DNA from: Thermoplasmata archaeon
GTDB lineage: Archaea; Thermoplasmatota; Thermoplasmata; GCA-020350865
Assembly (NCBI GenBank): GCA_020351895.1
Contig: CP070672.1
Span: 619,308 to 628,477, forward strand
Length of the DNA: 9,170 nucleotides
Reading direction: 5' to 3'
The position numbers were made by a program, and so were the translations under genes. Below the pieces are notes generated by a model. That model was not told the DNA's origin and did not search any database. It was given only the letters and a program-made list of their open reading frames with translations. This document shows positions 7,287 through 9,170 of the stretch, piece by piece; the stretch's first letter is position 1, and each line of letters starts with the position of its first letter.

Positions 7287-7317
7287 GCAAAATTGCTCAC
7301 TGCGTTCACAATTGTGC
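7287..7317 (+). repeat. hairpin overlapping the tRNA-Glu 5' end
   Basis: GCAAAATTG (7287-7295) can pair with CAATTGTGC (7309-7317) with one mismatch. The second arm includes G1 and C2 of the tRNA, so this fold competes with the acceptor stem in the precursor. Confidence 0.5.
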
Positions 7318-7423
7318 TCCTGTAGTGTAGACCGGCCAATCATTTCGGCCTTTCGAGGCACCTTCTCGGTATCCTTGGTGTCAAGGCAAGCCGAGGACTC
7401 GGGTTCGAATCCCGACGGGAGCA
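7316..7423 (+). tRNA. tRNA-Glu (TTC) with intron
   Basis: This is the glutamate tRNA that reads GAA and GAG. The acceptor stem GCTCCTG (7316-7322) pairs with CGGGAGC (7416-7422) including one U-G pair, and discriminator A is at 7423. The T arm is TCGGG-TTCGAAT-CCCGA (7399-7415). The anticodon stem TCGGC (7345-7349) pairs with GCCGA (7390-7394), and the anticodon TTC is at 7352-7354. CCA is not encoded. After removal of the 33-nt intron (7356-7388) the RNA is 75 nt, the normal size for archaeal tRNA-Glu. The 5' flank is occupied by a hairpin array and not by a simple close promoter. Confidence 0.96.
7356..7388 (+). other. archaeal tRNA intron at position 37/38 with strict bulge-helix-bulge
   Basis: The 4-bp central helix is CTTT (7350-7353) with AAGG (7383-7386). 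The 5' bulge is C-G-A (7354-7356) and the 3' bulge is C-A-A (7387-7389). The splicing endonuclease cuts after the second base of each bulge, that is after 7355 and after 7388. The intron is closed by a 6-bp helix, GGCACC (7357-7362) with GGTGTC (7377-7382), and a 14-nt loop. It is at the canonical site. Confidence 0.95.
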
Positions 7424-7450
7424 TTTTAATATTTTATTGTTTTAAGCCAT

Positions 7451-7520
7451 GCTCCTGTCTCGTGTCTGATTTATGTCTGAACATCGATTATTTCTTAAGC
7501 TCAAACACCCGTCGGAAGCA
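7451..7520 (+). pseudogene. decayed tRNA-Glu-like copy
   Basis: The segment begins with GCTCCTGT, identical to the first eight bases of tRNA-Glu, and ends with CCCGTCGGAAGCA, which matches the tRNA 3' end CCCGACGGGAGCA at 11 of 13 positions. The total of 70 nt is close to an intron-less tRNA. The acceptor-like ends still pair at six of seven positions. The interior has no recognisable D, anticodon or T arm, so it cannot be a working tRNA. It starts 27 nt after the real gene. It may be a degenerate duplicate or a trace of integration at the tRNA; chance resemblance is not excluded. Confidence 0.45.
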
Positions 7521-7755
7521 TAGGATTTATAAAACATGTTACCTTTATTTTTAATTTATTTATGGTCATCAATATTTCATTAGCATGTTAATACTTGTAC
7601 ATAATAGCTTATATGTGGTGTATTTTTTTACAAAATGTATATATACGGTCCAAATCCATATTATCACACCAATTCAAGGTAAAATATTAATTATTATCCT
7701 CACAACATAATCATTTAACGTAACCCCGATTTGGAGGTTAGGAGGGGTAAATAAA
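7521..7755 (+). promoter_or_regulatory. AT-rich upstream region with TATA box of the surface-protein gene
   Basis: No gene is visible here. TATATATA at 7638-7645, preceded by an A-rich BRE-like stretch, is the best TATA box and predicts a start near 7668 with a leader of about 88 nt. A weaker AT element near 7680-7692 would give a shorter leader. Near the gene there are two ribosome-site-like stretches: GGAGG (7733-7737), which can be paired within the hairpin TAACCCC (7721-7727) with GG-A-GGTTA (7733-7740), and the free GGAGGGG (7741-7747), 8 nt before ATG 7756. Confidence 0.45.
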
Positions 7756-9170
7756 ATGTGGGCGAGAAGAACCATTGGAAAGGCCCATATATCAAAAAGT
7801 GGGCAAGAAGTGGATTACAAGGGAGTACCCCGGTATAAGCATAGATCTCCATTATTCAATCGATTTTTTACCGTATTTATCGCGATCTGTATGATTTTGG
7901 GTGGAATGATATCCTTCATTCCATTACTCATACCAGAAACCCTACCAAATGCCAGTGGTATTATCATCAAAGACATATTCTTCGATGATATGGAGCCAGG
8001 GGGACCTGCTGATCAAGGACAATGGTTGCGACAGGATACTCTTTTAATTATGCCGCCACAACCTAGTGCAAGTATCTGGGAACTGGGAACACCTTCACCT
8101 CCCCCAACTGCCTATTCACCAACAAATTGTTGGGGTATAGAATTGGCTGGAGCATATCTATCCCCAACTGAATTTCTTTTGATCACGCCTGCCATTGACT
8201 TGTCCACTGAAGCTATATTGAGTGCCAAATTGAAGTTCTGGCACACATATTCTTTTGCTTTTGGTGATGGAGGTTGGGTCGAGGTAAATCCTCAAGGATA
8301 TTTTTACGGAGAACTGATATTTCCCAAAGGAGATTATCCTGGGCATGTATTTTCTCCTCAGGGAGGAAGTCCCGGATACAATGGCACTATCCCAGAATGG
8401 AGGCAGGCGATTTTCGACCTATCGGATTTTATGGGACAAACTATTTCCTTAGGATTCCGATTTTCGGGTTATCAAGGAGATGGGATGGCCCGAGGTTGGT
8501 ACATCGATGATGTCGCTGTGGAAGTTGAGTGGTTCGATGGCCCTAAGATAGGACCGGATCAAACAAAAGTTGGTCTTGCTGGAGATACTTTATCATATAA
8601 CCTTAACATCACGAATTACAATGTAGTTGATGATTACATAGACCTTCATTATACAGACACAAGAAATTGGCAGGTGCGCATACTCAATGCCACAACTTAC
8701 CTGCCATTGCGAGATAACGGTGGTGTTGCTGGTTTACCTGATGTTTATCTTTCTCCATTGGAGTCCAAAGATATCATCGTGAATGTCACCATACCTGCTG
8801 GTCTTAACGAATGGGATGTGACAGATATTACAACCGTCTATGCGGTATCTTTTGATAAACCACTGCACCAAGATACGGCTGAATTGATAACTAAAACTCC
8901 TTGGCCTGACGTGGGTGTCAGTAAAATCGACCTCCCTACTGTAAGAAGCGTTGGTGATACAATAATCATCAACGTTACAATAAAGAATTTCGGTGATTGG
9001 ACAGCAAGCTTCGATGTGGAGGGAATACTTACCGCCATGTTAATCAATCCACCATCGACAATACAACCCCCTATACAATCGGTATTGAATCTTAAGCCTA
9101 ACGAGACCGTGGTTTTACAGTGGAGTTTTGTTCCCACAGTTGCATGTGAGTATAAATTTACAGCCACAAC
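7756..9170 (+). CDS. large cell-surface protein, 3' partial (jelly-roll plus Ig-like/CARDB-like domains)
   Basis: The frame is open from ATG 7756 to the end of the window (471 codons and 2 nt) with no stop, so the C-terminus is missing. Residues 1-35 are basic and polar, and 36-60 form a hydrophobic signal-anchor (FFTVFIAICMILGGMISFIPLLIP); the rest is outside the cell. About 70-258 is a jelly-roll domain of the MAM/immune-inhibitor-A type, with a long aromatic-rich sheet and the closing motif GWYIDDVAVE (247-256). About 265-380 looks like an NEW3/Ig-like sandwich (LSYNLNITNYN, YLSPLESKDIIVNVTIPAG). About 384-471 looks like a CARDB-type domain (PDVGVSKIDLP, GDTIIINVTIKNFGD, LKPNETVVLQWSF). 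No protease or glycosidase motif is seen in the visible part. GGAGGGG 8 nt upstream supports the start. Family-level domain names are inference from pattern; surface location is well supported. Confidence 0.85.
   Translation, partial: MWARRTIGKAHISKSGQEVDYKGVPRYKHRSPLFNRFFTVFIAICMILGGMISFIPLLIPETLPNASGIIIKDIFFDDMEPGGPADQGQWLRQDTLLIMPPQPSASIWELGTPSPPPTAYSPTNCWGIELAGAYLSPTEFLLITPAIDLSTEAILSAKLKFWHTYSFAFGDGGWVEVNPQGYFYGELIFPKGDYPGHVFSPQGGSPGYNGTIPEWRQAIFDLSDFMGQTISLGFRFSGYQGDGMARGWYIDDVAVEVEWFDGPKIGPDQTKVGLAGDTLSYNLNITNYNVVDDYIDLHYTDTRNWQVRILNATTYLPLRDNGGVAGLPDVYLSPLESKDIIVNVTIPAGLNEWDVTDITTVYAVSFDKPLHQDTAELITKTPWPDVGVSKIDLPTVRSVGDTIIINVTIKNFGDWTASFDVEGILTAMLINPPSTIQPPIQSVLNLKPNETVVLQWSFVPTVACEYKFTAT

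Noticed and set aside
7148..7317. CRISPR array
   Set aside because: The repeats are two hairpin units of differing stem sequence with one short shared linker; there are no uniform repeats, regular spacers or cas genes.
7451..7520. A second functional tRNA gene
   Set aside because: No D arm, anticodon arm or T arm can be drawn; only the acceptor ends are similar.
7249..7554. Open frame of about 100 codons on the plus strand
   Set aside because: It runs through the hairpin block, the tRNA-Glu gene and its intron; the translation has no protein-like pattern.
7068..7755. Insertion sequence or integrated element between the surface genes
   Set aside because: No transposase or integrase coding, no terminal inverted repeats framing the region and no clear target duplication.

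Overview
The window looks like archaeal DNA, most probably from a Thermoplasmatota-type euryarchaeon. The domain call is firm: there is a tRNA-Glu interrupted at position 37/38 by an intron with a strict bulge-helix-bulge motif, TATA boxes sit about 25 nt ahead of inferred start sites, and leaders are short with GGAGG ribosome sites. The phylum is inference from gene content: a 5S gene with no large-subunit rRNA gene after it, large secreted beta-helix and jelly-roll surface proteins, and C4 acyl-CoA genes.

Layout. At the left edge is a 5S rRNA gene on the plus strand (about 4-122). Facing it is a minus-strand gene for a membrane protein with a bacterial-type PH domain (162-773). Next, also on the minus strand, is a two-gene operon for acetoacetyl-CoA thiolase (1731-2924) and 3-hydroxybutyryl-CoA dehydrogenase (881-1729), separated by 1 nt. 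Divergent from it is a Nudix hydrolase (3054-3452).

The centre is a metal-homeostasis block on the plus strand. It holds an ArsR/SmtB-type repressor (3555-3905) behind a perfect 24-bp palindrome that covers the expected transcription start, a cation diffusion facilitator (3917-4816), and a polytopic CcdA/DsbD-like thiol membrane protein (4929-5705). The repressor carries both the cysteine-rich alpha3N and the Asp/His/His/Glu alpha5 metal-site signatures. The expected circuit is that Zn, Cd or Pb releases the repressor and the efflux pump is made.

The right part is cell-surface and RNA territory. A membrane-anchored beta-helix protein (5772-7067) is followed by a block of nested inverted repeats (7148-7317) running into the intron-bearing tRNA-Glu gene (7316-7423). 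A decayed tRNA-Glu-like copy (7451-7520) follows, then a large surface protein that starts at 7756 and is still open at the window end.

The most unusual item is the inverted-repeat block. Two tandem units share the linker ACCTTGC and the same two-hairpin plan, but their stems differ in sequence while staying paired, and a further hairpin overlaps the first bases of tRNA-Glu. No defence system, CRISPR array, transposase or integrase is visible.
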